Notes under the pieces: generated by a model
Database searches by the model: none
Told to the model about the DNA's origin: nothing
The model's input: the letters and a program-made list of their open reading frames with translations, nothing else
Program-made: the position numbers and the translations under genes
DNA from: Phoronis australis
Lineage: Eukaryota > Phoronida > Phoronidae
Assembly (NCBI GenBank): GCA_002633005.1
Contig: NMRA01000331.1
Span: 62,001 to 126,000 of the forward strand
DNA: 64,000 nt
Direction: 5' to 3'
Part shown: one piece after another, positions 36,545-47,860 of the stretch
How the letters are laid out: every line of letters begins with the position of its first letter
Numbering within the stretch: the stretch's first letter is position 1

Positions 36545-37190
36545 CTGTACGCATTTCGTTACATGTATTTTAAACGGGAGGTAGGCCAAATCCGGCTACC
36601 GATTTTGAGCTTTCACCTTGTCAAAAATACATTCCACACTTAAAATTATCTCTTAAAAAGGCGCTTACATTTTTCATTGGTTCTTTCTTCTTCTATAAAT
36701 ATCGTCGATAAAGTTTAGTTGTGAGAATTAAGGTGACTTTGGCGAAGAATTACAACTAAACTTTTTTGGTTGCCTCAACTTTTTCACCACGCGCGCAATA
36801 ACCTTAAGTAGGTCAACTGAGTCACGTGAGTTAGGCAAAAGCTAGCGTGAGACTGAGCGAAGCGCGTGACACTAGCGCGCGACACTTGCAAAATTGCATG
36901 GGAAGGTATCAGTTGAAATTTGTAAGATTTGTGTTCCTTGGACTTTTTATTCGTCAACATGCGTGATTTCACGTAACTTCCTCAAAATGGCACCCGGTAA
37001 GAGAAACTCGAACAAACCACGACAGATTTTCATCGTTTTGCTGACTAAATTGTATCCAGAGTCATGATATGTGTTAATTATAACTCCATGTTCCAACATG
37101 TCTGGTTCATTTGATTTTATTTGCTGTATTTTGAAATCAGTAACTTTTTGAGGGGCTGTACTATCGCTCCTGCATGCCTGCGGCTTCCAG
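36545..37190 (+). repeat. Long direct repeat, copy 2
   Basis: Partner of 12895-13570, about 75-80% alike by eye with small gaps. No inverted ends or tail are clear, so the element class is unknown. Confidence 0.8.
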
Positions 37191-37347
37191 AGCGATGTAA
37201 TTGCCTACCTATTGTGTAGTCGGTTTTAGCTCCCGCGATTACTATGCGCAAGGCACCTTCAATATCTGTTAGACGCATTTTGATTCGATGTTTGGCACAC
37301 AATAACAGCAGTGCCGCCTGATCTAAACACCGTTAGACTGGTGCACC

Positions 37348-37374
37348 AGCTACATGCTACATGCTACATGCTAG
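37348..37374 (+). repeat. Microsatellite (CTACATG)n
   Basis: Three and a half 7-bp units. Confidence 0.8.
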
Positions 37375-38045
37375 AATGTTGACTGAATGTTTGACGATTC
37401 TAGTTTCAGTATAGATTGGAAAATGAAACATTGGAACATTGGTTAATATACTTAAAATTTCACAATTCCATTTTAAGTGAACCATGAAATATTGACTATT
37501 TTGTTCTTTAAATTTTGTGTTGAATATTGGGTTTTCTAATTTTATCAAACGTTCAAAGTTTTAATATTCAAATTGAAAATGAAAATTGAACTGAAACAAT
37601 GCACACGGATTTATCAAATCTGCAGTAAATTGTAATGGCACATCTTGTCACCCCATCTATTCCACAGTTTGCAAAGCTGTGTACATGTAGGCCTACGCGA
37701 TACTGCGTGTAGGCCCTAGTGAAGACATGGGCGAATCCAAAATGCGAGGAGTAGAGGGTGGTTGAGGTGTGCGTGGCATGGGGTAGGATACGCAAATTCC
37801 AGGTTGAGTGGAGTGGTGGGCTGCTGAAGCTTAGAAGGGGGTGAGTCACGGGGCAATTCCTCAGGCGGTCATACTGAAAATAACCCGCCTCTACAAGCAA
37901 TATCCACTGATAGGCCTGGTCTTAATCCACACAGTCCGTAAAGAAGAACAAGAACGTGCTGCGATGTTTGATATTAAACTTTAAGTAATTCTTATCTGAA
38001 TAATTTGGTTAAGTGTGCGTTATCCATCCACAATTTATACGAAAT
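37375..38045. other. No gene recognised
   Basis: Nothing beyond short open frames without any recognisable motif. The gap 38114-38701 is the same apart from a GAC-rich run at 38640-38700. Confidence 0.5.
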
Positions 38046-38113
38046 CATGAGCTGCGTACCACAGGGGGGCTGGGGGCTATAGCTCCAGTTTTTTCAGTGC
38101 TGCGGCGCCTATG
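38046..38113 (-). repeat. CATG-bounded palindromic element, copy 3
   Basis: Reverse orientation. The minus strand gives CATAGGCGCCGCAGCACTG and AAAAAACTGGAGCTATAG, ending in CATG. One short open frame over it is an artefact. Confidence 0.65.
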
Positions 38114-38701
38114 GAAATCGGTGCTTTTCATGATGACGAATGTTGTTCCAGCAACAACTTGCATGGCCCAAGTTAACTGCAGAGCTCAAATTTCGTTCGA
38201 CATAGCCACAGTTGGCAAAATGCTGAGAGAAACGTCAGTTCCACCTTGAGTAATAAGCCCCAGGCTATTAACGTACATAACCTTTATGTTAGTCGTACAA
38301 GAAATGTATCCCATGAAAATTGTCGCATGCTTTAGACCTCCCAAGACACTTCGGATGTTTCCGTAGCCTCAAATTATACGTCGGGGATATTCAATATATG
38401 AGCGGGTGCGAACTTCAATCACTACAGCAACTCATGTGACTCTCAAATCGGAATGCGACAGGGGTTAACAGTACACCGGGAAGCAGAAAAAGCACTTAAA
38501 GTGACCGTCGCGTACTACTTTTGAGACAAGCTAGGCTGAAGCCATGATTTTAGATTACATTCCGATTTCGCACATGCGCAGATATGCAACACTTTTGAAG
38601 AATAATTTGAGGCAACGAAAATGAATGAGACGTGACGAAGATTATGACAACGACGAATAGGACGACGACGACGATAATGAAGATTAATGATGACGACTAA
38701 A

Positions 38702-38769
38702 CATGGGCGGCGCACCTCAGAAATAAGTGGGGGCTATGGCCCCCAGCCCCTTATGGTGCGTCGCCTATG
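38702..38769 (+). repeat. CATG-bounded palindromic element, copy 4
   Basis: CATGGGCGGCGCACCTCAG to GTGCGTCGCCTATG, with GGGGGCTATGGCCCCC inside. Confidence 0.7.
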
Positions 38770-38773
38770 TGAC

Positions 38774-38835
38774 CATGGGCGGCACAGCACTGGCATCTGT
38801 GGGGCCCCCCAGTCCCCTATGGTACACCACCCATG
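38774..38835 (+). repeat. CATG-bounded palindromic element, copy 5
   Basis: CATGGGCGGCACAGCACTG to TACACCACCCATG. It starts 4 bp after copy 4, again as a head-to-tail pair. Confidence 0.7.
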
Positions 38836-41032
38836 CTAAACTGGTTAAGAAACATTGACATGTACAGTAGATGGTAAACCAAAAAGTGCAGTTAATGAAA
38901 GAGCAGCCACCAGAAAATCTCCAAGAAATGAGAATTGTAAATTGTAAACCAAAAACGATAGTACAAGCTTGTATAGTTTGACAAAATCTACACACATATC
39001 AAATTTCAGAAAAAATCCTTAAATTGTATTGGAGTTATGAGTAATAGTTCGGCAAATCGAAAGTTTGACAAATGGCTTCCACAGCGCAATTTAATATTTG
39101 TTTACGCTCAACCAAAAATAATAGTCCTCGAACTGTTAACAAGTTACATGTTCTTGTACAAATTCCATGTCTATGAAGATAGCATGCAAGCATTGTCATG
39201 TCATGTCGTGTCATGACATGTCATGTCATGTAATGCCATGTCATGTCATATGAATCATGACTGGACACCAGTACGTTGATTTAGGTGTAAAATTTCTTGA
39301 GGTTTAATGATGATTTAAACTAGAAGAGAAAACAAACTGGTTTATTGAGGTACTTTCTATTATTATTATTATGTGTAATTAGAGTACGGTTACAATTGAA
39401 ACGCCACCTGTCTTGTTTAATGAGAACCATTTAAGCCCTGAGTGACGATATCAAAAAGTGCGTCAGGCATAAATGTCGGGAAAGGGCATAGCGGGAATTC
39501 AAGTTCCAATGAGAATATTCTGAAAATGATATGTTTTTATCTGTATAGTACTGTAAATATAAACTCGAGTCTATATACATGGGTGCTGAAATGAAGTGTG
39601 TCCTGTTCCTCACGACCTAGATTTTGTTAGACACTCGCGTATCCTAATCATTTTGGGAAACCCTACAAAGAGTAGAAAACCTTAATTGTGGCTACGAAAG
39701 TAGGCTCACGGGCTTATCTTCGAAATTTTCCCAATAATAGACAGGTGGTCTTATATTCATGCAAAATGCATGCAAGAAACGTGTAGTCGAAAACTAATCA
39801 AACCCCTGCCAGTTACCATCTCTGTTTGCCCTCGCAACGTCTACTTCATTATAGTTCGAGCGACGACATCCTAATCTTGATGTTAATTATCTCTGGTAAT
39901 TACCGCGGGCGAACATGTATATTAAAACATGATACAAAACACCTGTATGGCTTTTCACAACAAACAGTTAAACCACGGTCTCCCCGTAAATTTTAACGCG
40001 TTTTGTCTACAAAGGCTCTCACCACTCGATCGAGATGTAAGTCCGGGTACTTTGTCTTCTACCGACTTACAGCTGGACCCTGTTGGAAATCAGTGCCGCA
40101 ATCACTGAACAGGTTTGTCCGGTATAAATCAAATCTTTATTGAATTTACCTGTAAAACTTACCACCATAACACAAGACACTCCACATTCGTTTCTTGAAA
40201 ACTTAGGTCATATGATATCAACGAATTAAATGAGACATATATGAAATAAAGCAAATTAATTATATTGGAAAGTTGCATGATCCGTTGTAGTGATGCACCA
40301 CACCCTTGTGCCAAATTTTTTCTAAATCCGACAACGGGTTTTTGAGATATCGAGCGAACAAAGGGGCAACAATATGCGACCACATTATTTGGGAGCATAA
40401 AAAGCCTACTAGACGATGTGAAAAAGTGCATTAGTTTTCGATATGGTTCACACCTGATGGTGGTACTTGTAGAAAATATATTCTGCTCATGATGGGAAAT
40501 ATCTAAAACTTCGGTTAATATGTACAACCAGATTTGCGAAATGTATTTGTAATAAAAAGTATTTCGTGTGTAGTTTCACGTCCCAAAGCTGTGACATCGT
40601 ATAAGAAGCAATTTTATTAATTTATATATTTCCTCATTATTAAAGTACTTGCTTATAATTGGTCACAATTCTTAAGATACGGGCATTAGGGACTATCGCG
40701 CACTTTCGCTAAGTGCTGTACATTTGGATGTGTTTGATGTTGGCAATTGTAATTGATAAATACTTCATGATAAATTACTTGACTAATGAGATGGCAACTG
40801 AAAACAATCCTTTAATTTGCATATCACCACTTTCAATATTACAACTTGTCCGTAAACGTTCACGAATTGTTCCTACTAACACTGTTATGGAAAGCCATTC
40901 AGTATCGTTCAATCGTAATGAATTGTTCAAAGTTAACTGCATGGATTGAGTCAAAACGTAAGTGTGGCAGCATACAGGCAACAGAAATTGACTCAACACA
41001 TCACTCATCACTGGTAGGTGGTAAATGTTCAC
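38836..41032. other. No gene recognised
   Basis: Contains the TGTCA microsatellite and an ATT run at 39358. Later exons of the 41320 candidate would be expected here; none is visible. Confidence 0.45.
39194..39250 (+). repeat. Microsatellite (TGTCA)n
   Basis: Pentanucleotide run with several substitutions. Confidence 0.9.
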
Positions 41033-41320
41033 TTGACCATATTTCCATTGGAGGCAATGAGTATCGAATAAAGATTCGTCAACTTTGTACACCACTTTTG
41101 AGGCTGTCGAGAGGGGTGCACTCCTGGTTGTCGAATTCGTTGGAGGAGACTGATCAAAACTGTAGCACTGGGAGTTCTCTCCTGGTATTCGCTCATAGTA
41201 GCCACTCGGCTGTAGGGCGAACTTAACGTCTGGCACCCAGATTACATACAGTAGAAACAGGGCGCAAGTTAGCGGAAATTCGCGACAGGCATTCTTCAAA
41301 AATCGTATTCCGCCAACCAT
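41033..41320 (-). CDS. Candidate first exon of a type II (signal-anchor) membrane protein
   Basis: From the ATG at 41320 the reading frame gives a short basic head (KNACR) and one hydrophobic segment at residues 15-36 (LTCALFLLYVIW core). A luminal-looking stem follows, rich in Ser, Thr and Pro with a glycosylation site at NST (62-64) and cysteines at 52 and 89. That layout is what the stem region of a Golgi glycosyltransferase or sulfotransferase looks like, but no catalytic motif is in this exon, so the family is inference only. I end the exon at CAA|GTGAAC (phase 0, 96 codons) because the frame stays open past it without features. It is on the same strand as genes A and B and lies between them. 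It could equally be a chance open frame of 181 codons. Confidence 0.35.
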
Positions 41321-41619
41321 GCTGGATTTGATTTTGGCAGTCAGCCAGCGTGAAACAATCTCCGTGCATACATGCTTACATTAGTAAGCTCAAACGAACC
41401 AGTTCATAGGTTGTGTTACTGCCGACAAACCAACCACGTAGAAGTCAATAGTTTGACCTGGATCGATGAAAGTACACCCACTAACTCGATGTCAATAATA
41501 TTTTCACAATTCCGTTATGGATGACTTATTCATCAGTAGCATCATAATTTCAGTCCTGTCAAATTCGGAATCGGCCGTGACGAATGACAATTCAACAACC
41601 AGGTCGACATCATTAACGC

Positions 41620-41715
41620 TAGTAAATCGCTAGAAAAGCGAAATCTTGCGATATTCTGAGAGGTATCGCCGTGTATCTTCAACGAGAGCACGTGATTACG
41701 GCCAGATTTTATCGC
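41620..41715 (+). repeat. Short dispersed repeat, copy 1
   Basis: Resembles 46405-46480: GCGATATTCTGAGAGGTATC then GCCGTGTATCTTCAACGAGA, then GCACGTGA. Confidence 0.45.
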
Positions 41716-43689
41716 GCGAGACAGTTATTGAGCTCTAAAGAATTTCACCTTGGTTTTCATGTTGAAATTATGTAACAGTAAAACAGTTGATATACTTTTT
41801 CCCGAAAATGTATGAACCGTATTATTTGCGGAATTCGAGAATCAATTCATAACAGCAAAATCGCCTCGTGGACATTTTGCTTACTAAGAGAAAATAAAAT
41901 TCTTGACTCCAGTCTCATTGTGAAGAATTGTGACCAATGCAATGGCTAAACCGGGGGAAGGGAGAATTGAGTCAGTGCTGTGGAGTTATCAAAATTATGA
42001 AAAGCAGGTCTAAAATTATTTTTATACTCATAAAAGAGTTGCAACTCGTGCATTTGAATTCGACTTTGAAGTTTCAAGTTAGCGGTCATTAAGTGGTAAC
42101 TTATATTTATATTCATTTAGCTAAATCGTAATGTACTTGAGTAAAAATCAAAGAAAATCTGGCGCATCCTCTGGAACAAGGAGTCCAACTTCAGAAATTG
42201 GATTTCGGCCCCTGGAAGCAGAAATTAACTGCGCTAATAAATTCAAGATGCCAACTGTTCAGTCGGTATAGCTTGCGTAATCACGCCTGCACTGCATATT
42301 GGTAACCCGTGGTTAAACCTGCTGGCGAGGTGATGTTCAGTTGGTCGACAAGTTGAACAGTTGGCAGTATCGTATGATTGGCAATTCACAGAGAAGGCAG
42401 TTGGTATTACTAAGGAGGGAATTGATTCAGAATTTGAAATCCTTGACAGTTTTTTAATATTATACCGTTTTAACCTTAGCTTTTCATTCAAAATTTGCGA
42501 AAATGGAACTGGTTTGAAAAACGCTGGGTTTTCATTTTCGATTCCATCTCTAAACAACAAAGGAGCTTAAAATTCGTGAGGCTTTACACATCAGTTGGTG
42601 CAAGCCCATCTCAATACGCAACTGACACACCACAGGTTGTCATTGTTGGTCTAGTTCATTGTCACTCGCTGTAACTGACTGTATCTGTGCTTCATTACTT
42701 GTTGGTGGGCCCAGCGAGGTGGCCACTGTATTATCACCTCTGAGGATGGCATTGAATAAATGACACCGAAACATGTCAAGTCTTAAAACCGTTGTTGTTT
42801 TCTTGAATCCACAGCATACTTCAATTGTTATTGGCTCACAGGAACCGGGAATAGCACATACACTAGAGGTTATCTCAAACTTTATTTACTGGTCTCCATT
42901 CTAACTCGTATATCAAAAAACAGGCTTTGTCAACAAGTAAATACATACATTTTCTGAAAGAAAAAAGTTCAGGGATTATAAAAATATATTTTATATTTAT
43001 GTGTCATTATCATTATCATCAAGTTAACACCTATTCAAGTCAAAAATTCATGTTTAAGAAAGGTACAATTATAGCAAAATAACGCCTCGGTCGATTTCAA
43101 TGAATCCCTTTTTAAATGAAAACCTAAAAAACACTAAGGAATTTTCGATTAGTCTCTTAATTTGGTTTCTATGACAAAGTAACTCGCAAGACGTACGGTA
43201 TTTTTGTAAAAACAGCAGTCGCATTCGTCTTTGTTACATTACGTAAAAATAGGCTTTTGTATAACAAATCGTAAAAGCGTATTAATTTATGATGAATAAA
43301 TATTAAGTTGGCAAAGTTTCAGCGAAATCCACCGAGCAGTTTTCGAGAACTCGTGTTCCAAAGTTCCAATTACGTCGATTTGCCAAAGCCAAGAAATGGC
43401 CAACTTAAACTTAAATTTGAATTTGCAGTTCATAATTAACTTAATCATCGCTGAAACGTTAACTTTGTTACCGTCTCCAGTCCGACATGGCGGGATCAAC
43501 GTTTGGCCTACTTTTGAGTTGGTCAATAGTTCATTGTTGTACACCAATTGCGAAATGGATAACAGAAAACGAGTCGGTGGTTAAAGCATGTCGTGAGCAT
43601 GAGATCGAAACAGCGAAATGTCAAATTACCTATCAAATTAAGGAATTTGGATGAGGATTTATCTCTTTTCACAACTTGCTGTGTTCGTG
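41716..43689. other. No gene recognised
   Basis: Only short frames without motifs. Confidence 0.5.
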
Positions 43690-44282
43690 AACGCAAAGTT
43701 ATAAAAGTGCCAGGCAGCTCGGAGCATTCGTTCTCAACGGTCGTTTGAATGCAGACGCACAACTCCGAGAGCTGAACTCCCTTAGGATCAAAACTACGTT
43801 TTAGTAATGTCTCTTCAAACTGTAAATGTGGTGACCATCAGTCTTATCCTCATGTTTTCTTCAAATGTCCCCCATCGAATACCTGAGAGACTCACTCTTT
43901 CGAGCACTCAATGAAAACAAATCAATTGTAAAAGTTCTCAATTCTTGTAATAATATCCCTACTTAAGTTACATTATTATTGAACGATAGTCCTAACTTTG
44001 ACCTTGTTCCCGATGAATTCCTCGTAAGGCAAATTTTTATGTATCGCTTATAAATATTGTTGCTTCTGATTTCCATACATGTGTCTGTACATTTTTTGTT
44101 TTCTTTGCTCGTAATAGAATATCTAAATATTGGAATACTTTTATTAGATACTACTTACATGTATATACCTCTATGTATATTATTTTCATCTAAGATACAA
44201 TGCTTCGTGATTTCTGGGCTTGTCATTATTTCTTTGTACGTTATGTGTATTCTTCAATAAATATATATCACTTTAAAAAATG
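43690..44282 (+). mobile_element. LINE 3'-end remnant (C-terminal Cys/His motif and 3' UTR)
   Basis: At about 43740-43800 one frame reads LNADAQLRELNSLR. After a frame change, SNCKCGDHQSYPHVFFKCP appears at 43815-43874. This is the LINE ORF2 C-terminal C-x-C...H...C motif. A 3' UTR follows, ending in TCAATAAATATATATCAC and a short A run at 44282. There is no reverse transcriptase, so it is heavily 5'-truncated. Confidence 0.6.
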
Positions 44283-44565
44283 CACGAGTTGAGACAAGAA
44301 ATTTTAGGTATTGTTGGGGTCGTCAACTGCGAGTTTTATTATTCACTCATTTATGTTTACAACTCGTCATGTCACTCCTCTGGCTCTATCACAAAGACAT
44401 ACAGTAATCTTCAGTTGATACTACAGCATAACGGAATGTGTAAGTAGTTTGAGCCCTAGTTCAAAGCTTTTCCATTACTAGTGAGGCTAATCCTCAAACA
44501 CAAATCAGGAGTTGGAATCCACCTTTATCACACAAAGCTACCACGCATAGGAAGCCGATTGATTT

Positions 44566-44632
44566 CTGGTTGTGTCATTATTTCTTTGTATGTTCTGTGT
44601 AATTTTCAATAAATATATATCATCTTAAAAAA
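44566..44632 (+). mobile_element. Short second copy of the same LINE 3' terminus
   Basis: About 70 bp, from GATTTCTGG to the A run at 44632, repeat the last 70 bp of the LINE remnant ending at 44282, with about 85-90% identity by eye. It is an extremely 5'-truncated insertion or a local duplication. The 280 bp between the two copies show nothing recognisable. Confidence 0.6.
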
Positions 44633-44927
44633 ACTACGTTTTGTCTTCGTTTTCCCCAGCATCCTTCCATCATATGTGCACCTCGTTGACTCAATATTAT
44701 CAAAGATTTTATAGTATCTTTGATATTATGGTGAGTCACAGCCCTTTGAACTGGTAGTAAACAAATTTCCACACGAGTGTGCGGTTCCAAGGTGGTTCTG
44801 CTAAAACGCTTTTTCGGTATACATTTCGTATTTGAAGTTTTCCGAGAATAAAGATAAAGTGTTTTGGTAGACATATGTGAAATATTGTAAAAATGGCCAA
44901 GTTTTGTAAATAAGGTTTGAGATATCC

Positions 44928-45236
44928 TTAAACAGTGGTGTCTTGCTCATTGAGTAGCTGGGACAGAGCGACATGTTCGATTGTTTTGTATATATTGTAC
45001 ATGCTGACAGTGATATTTACTATCAAAAGTATAATCGTTTCTGGTATGCGAATGCTAAGGGCTAAAGTTGACATCAAACAAGGTAGCTCTACAATGATAC
45101 CGTGGTCTAGCAGTACGATCCATGGTGTTACATAGCTTTGCAAAGTAGTTAGAACAAGGACAACCAAATGCAGTGGTGAAATATCAAAGATAAACATGGT
45201 GTGAATAATAACACATGTATTGCGTGTGTTTACCTC
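44928..45236 (-). CDS. Candidate last exon of a multi-pass membrane protein
   Basis: A good splice acceptor (AAATGTTTCAG) precedes 102 codons and a stop. The peptide has three hydrophobic stretches that look membrane-spanning: from CVIIHTMFIF to TTLQSYV, from TPWIVLL to STLALSI, and from PETIILLIVN to YNIYK. It ends in QDTTV, which resembles a PDZ-binding C-terminus. I do not recognise the family; a receptor or transporter tail would fit. It lies downstream of gene B exon 1 on the same strand, so it could belong to a gene between B and 41 kb. It does not resemble the cyclase or tail of a natriuretic peptide receptor. The evidence is the open frame, the hydropathy pattern and the acceptor only. 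Confidence 0.3.
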   Translation of the reverse strand, partial: EVNTRNTCVIIHTMFIFDISPLHLVVLVLTTLQSYVTPWIVLLDHGIIVELPCLMSTLALSIRIPETIILLIVNITVSMYNIYKTIEHVALSQLLNEQDTTV

Positions 45237-45245
45237 CTGAAACAT

Positions 45246-46344
45246 TTCTCACGGATATGAATACTGGCACTTATGGTTATTTAAAACCGAAACACAACTA
45301 CATATACTGTATGCTCCGATGAAACACGGTTTCTCATTCGTCCGACTTTTCCTCTTAAAAGATTGTTAAGTTTGGATTTCAGTAAAACAAAAGGACAGAC
45401 GTGTATGGTAAGATTGCATTAGTACCGAAGCATCTACATAAGACTGTACACAGATAGTCTTACCAAATTTGTTTTCAGTATGTTCTGTCTATCCCCTTGT
45501 CATGTTTTGCCCTAAAAATCTTCTGGACGGCAGATTCCAAGAAACATTAACATTACTATACTAGTGGTCTAAGGAATTTTCGCCCTGCACTTCATTAGTT
45601 CCTATGGCCTTTTTCGACACATTAAGTAAATTATGATTCTAAACACAGGATTATCTTCAATTGTCAGAACTTCAGCATGTCGTCCAGTTTACTTCTTAAC
45701 CAAAGTTTAAAACGTGCATTGTTGTGTTGTGAGCCAAAGACAAGAGGTAATAGAAAACAAGTTAATAATATACTGACGTCATGGCCTGTGACATCGCTGA
45801 ATGACACTAATACAATATGCATGAAATTAGACGTATTTTACACATTCACCGAAATGCAACTGCACTTACGTCAGCTTGCTGCGCCGAAGGCAACCATTCT
45901 GAATACACGATTTCACGATTTCTCGTATTGTAAGTACGTATCCATGTACTCAGTCGAGGTTAAAAGAAAGTTGCCTTACTAAATTTCTCCAGGTGAGGAT
46001 TGATCGGAGTAACAAATGTTAATTTCCTACGCGTTTGAATGGGTCTGCACATCTATTGTTGTCAGAATCTACGTTCGTTGACGATAAATCGGTGCTCACT
46101 ACTGGAACAACGTGTTTGAAGTTAAAAGAGCTTCAGAAGCGGTAACTTCCCTTGAGATTCTAGTGGTGAAAACGGTTGCCTGTAATATGCAGCATAACTG
46201 GGAAATGCAAGTTAAATATGAGCAGAGCCTTAGAAATCGCTTTCTTATTATATCCAGGTTTTCATCCATTCCCTTGCAAACATTCACTACTAGCAAGACC
46301 GAGCTTAGAGGAGCAGGAGACACCTTTGTGCAATGCTCGACCGT
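45246..46344. other. No gene recognised
   Basis: A 101-codon plus frame at 45677 has no recognisable domain. 46481-47214 is AT-rich with an ATATCTCAGAAATGGC stretch at 46933. Confidence 0.45.
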
Positions 46345-46410
46345 CTGACAGTAAAGCCAGGATTCGAACCCGCCTCCCGTTCAGTAACGCTAGGACCTCG
46401 CTAAAAAGCA
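46345..46410 (-). repeat. tRNA-derived fragment
   Basis: Perfect B box GGTTCGAATCC (46370-46360, minus) preceded by GAGGTCCTAGCGTTACTG, a weak A box. Confidence 0.35.
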
Positions 46411-46480
46411 AGACTTCGCGAGATTACGTGAGATATTGCCGTGTATTTTTAATGAGAACACGTGACTTTGACTAGGTTTT
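46405..46480 (+). repeat. Short dispersed repeat, copy 2
   Basis: Partner of 41620-41715 (GTGAGATATTGCCGTGTAT, GAGAACACGTGA). It is adjacent to a tRNA-like fragment. Confidence 0.45.
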
Positions 46481-47214
46481 AGCTAGGTCCTAGCGTAGGT
46501 CCTAGCGTGTACGAAACGCACGCCGGGTCTCCAGAACTCAAAACAGATCCACACTGTCTCCTGGAGGAATGCAAGTCATACTATTTCCCAACCAGTGATG
46601 CCGCGTACAGACAGAGAAGACTTCTTACGACCAATCAGCAGGAAATATCAAGTTGCAACAGGGTTAGAAACCTGACTATCAAAATATTTTCGTGGTTAAT
46701 TTGAGGGTATTTTTAATGTTTGTTGGATTTTCCTTGGGAGGTAGTGCTCAGCAAATATCTTACAGTTCAGAATTGAAAAATAACCATAATACTGCGATAT
46801 TTAGTGTAAAACACGATCTTACTTAAAAGTGTCAATACTGCCGCAGAACCCCACACGACCAACAGTCCCGTTTCTTATTTTTATAGAGATCTGTTATTTA
46901 GGACCCTACAAAATGTCCATATTCGGAACATCATATCTCAGAAATGGCTATTCGGGTTCATATTGAATTTTTAGAAAGCACGCTGTTACAATCTCCCATT
47001 TCTACATGAGGGTCTATCAAAAACAGAACATCTCTGATTTTTACGAAAAAACAAGTTGCACAATACGAAATCGAAATTATTATTTAGAAAAATATTACAT
47101 CTTTTTTGACATTTTATCTGAAACGTTTATATTTAATGAAATTACTGTGATGTTGTTGATATCGCTGTTTCGCTATCAATCTACATTTCTTTTTTTACGA
47201 AATTTTAATAAAAT

Positions 47215-47860
47215 GGCATGGTCACACGACTAAATTTATTTATATCTTATTTCAGATACCAACCTTAAATTTAATATAGACATAGATCACATCACAAAGA
47301 AGTTGTCAAAGCAAATCGACGTACTTAACTTCTACGTAAATTTCTTAATCTCATCACTCATAAGACAATATACCATTCTATTACTCAGCCTGATATTTAT
47401 TATTTTTACCGGTTTGGGGACATACCAGCGTCACACTTGTTAGCAAAGTCCAGGTAATCCAAAATAGAGCCGACAGGGCTATTCTGGGTACTAGAATTGG
47501 GAACCCCGGGTCACCGACCTGTACAAACTTGAATTTATGAAAGTAAACAGAAATAAATATCTCTCTACCTGTTGCATGTACAGATGTATCAATGGCTTGG
47601 CTCTAACATGTCTCATCCTCAAATTCAGTTGCAGTCAAGCTATATACTGTACCTGTTCTTCCGTTGCTGGTAATGTTTCATGCACAAAATTAAAACCGAG
47701 AACAGCAAGATATCTTTTATATATGCTGCCGTTGCAATATGGAGCTCTCTTAGACTCGAAATTAAACGGTAAGATTCAATTAATGAGCACCGAGCTTAGA
47801 GATGCGCCCACGAATGCATCGCTAACTGTGTGCTTCTGGGGGTGTGTATTTGTATCATAA
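47215..47860 (+). mobile_element. LINE ORF2 C-terminal remnant
   Basis: Frames in series read DTNLKFNIDIDHITKKLSKQ then QIDVLNFYVN (about 47255-47340), the post-reverse-transcriptase region of CR1/jockey-like LINEs. Next comes NRADRAILGTRIG (about 47465-47505), then LEFMKVNRNKYLST and YRCINGLALTCLILKF, then KLKPRTARYLLYMLP and QYGALLDSKLNGK (47530-47790). These follow the usual order of QNRA.R.I, YK.LNGL.P.YL and a final LPxxxYGA..(WN) box. Stops and frame changes show it is dead. The reverse transcriptase core itself is absent. Confidence 0.7.

Noticed and set aside
40846-41226. 126-codon plus-strand frame
   Set aside because: Antisense shadow of the better minus-strand candidate at 41320-41033.
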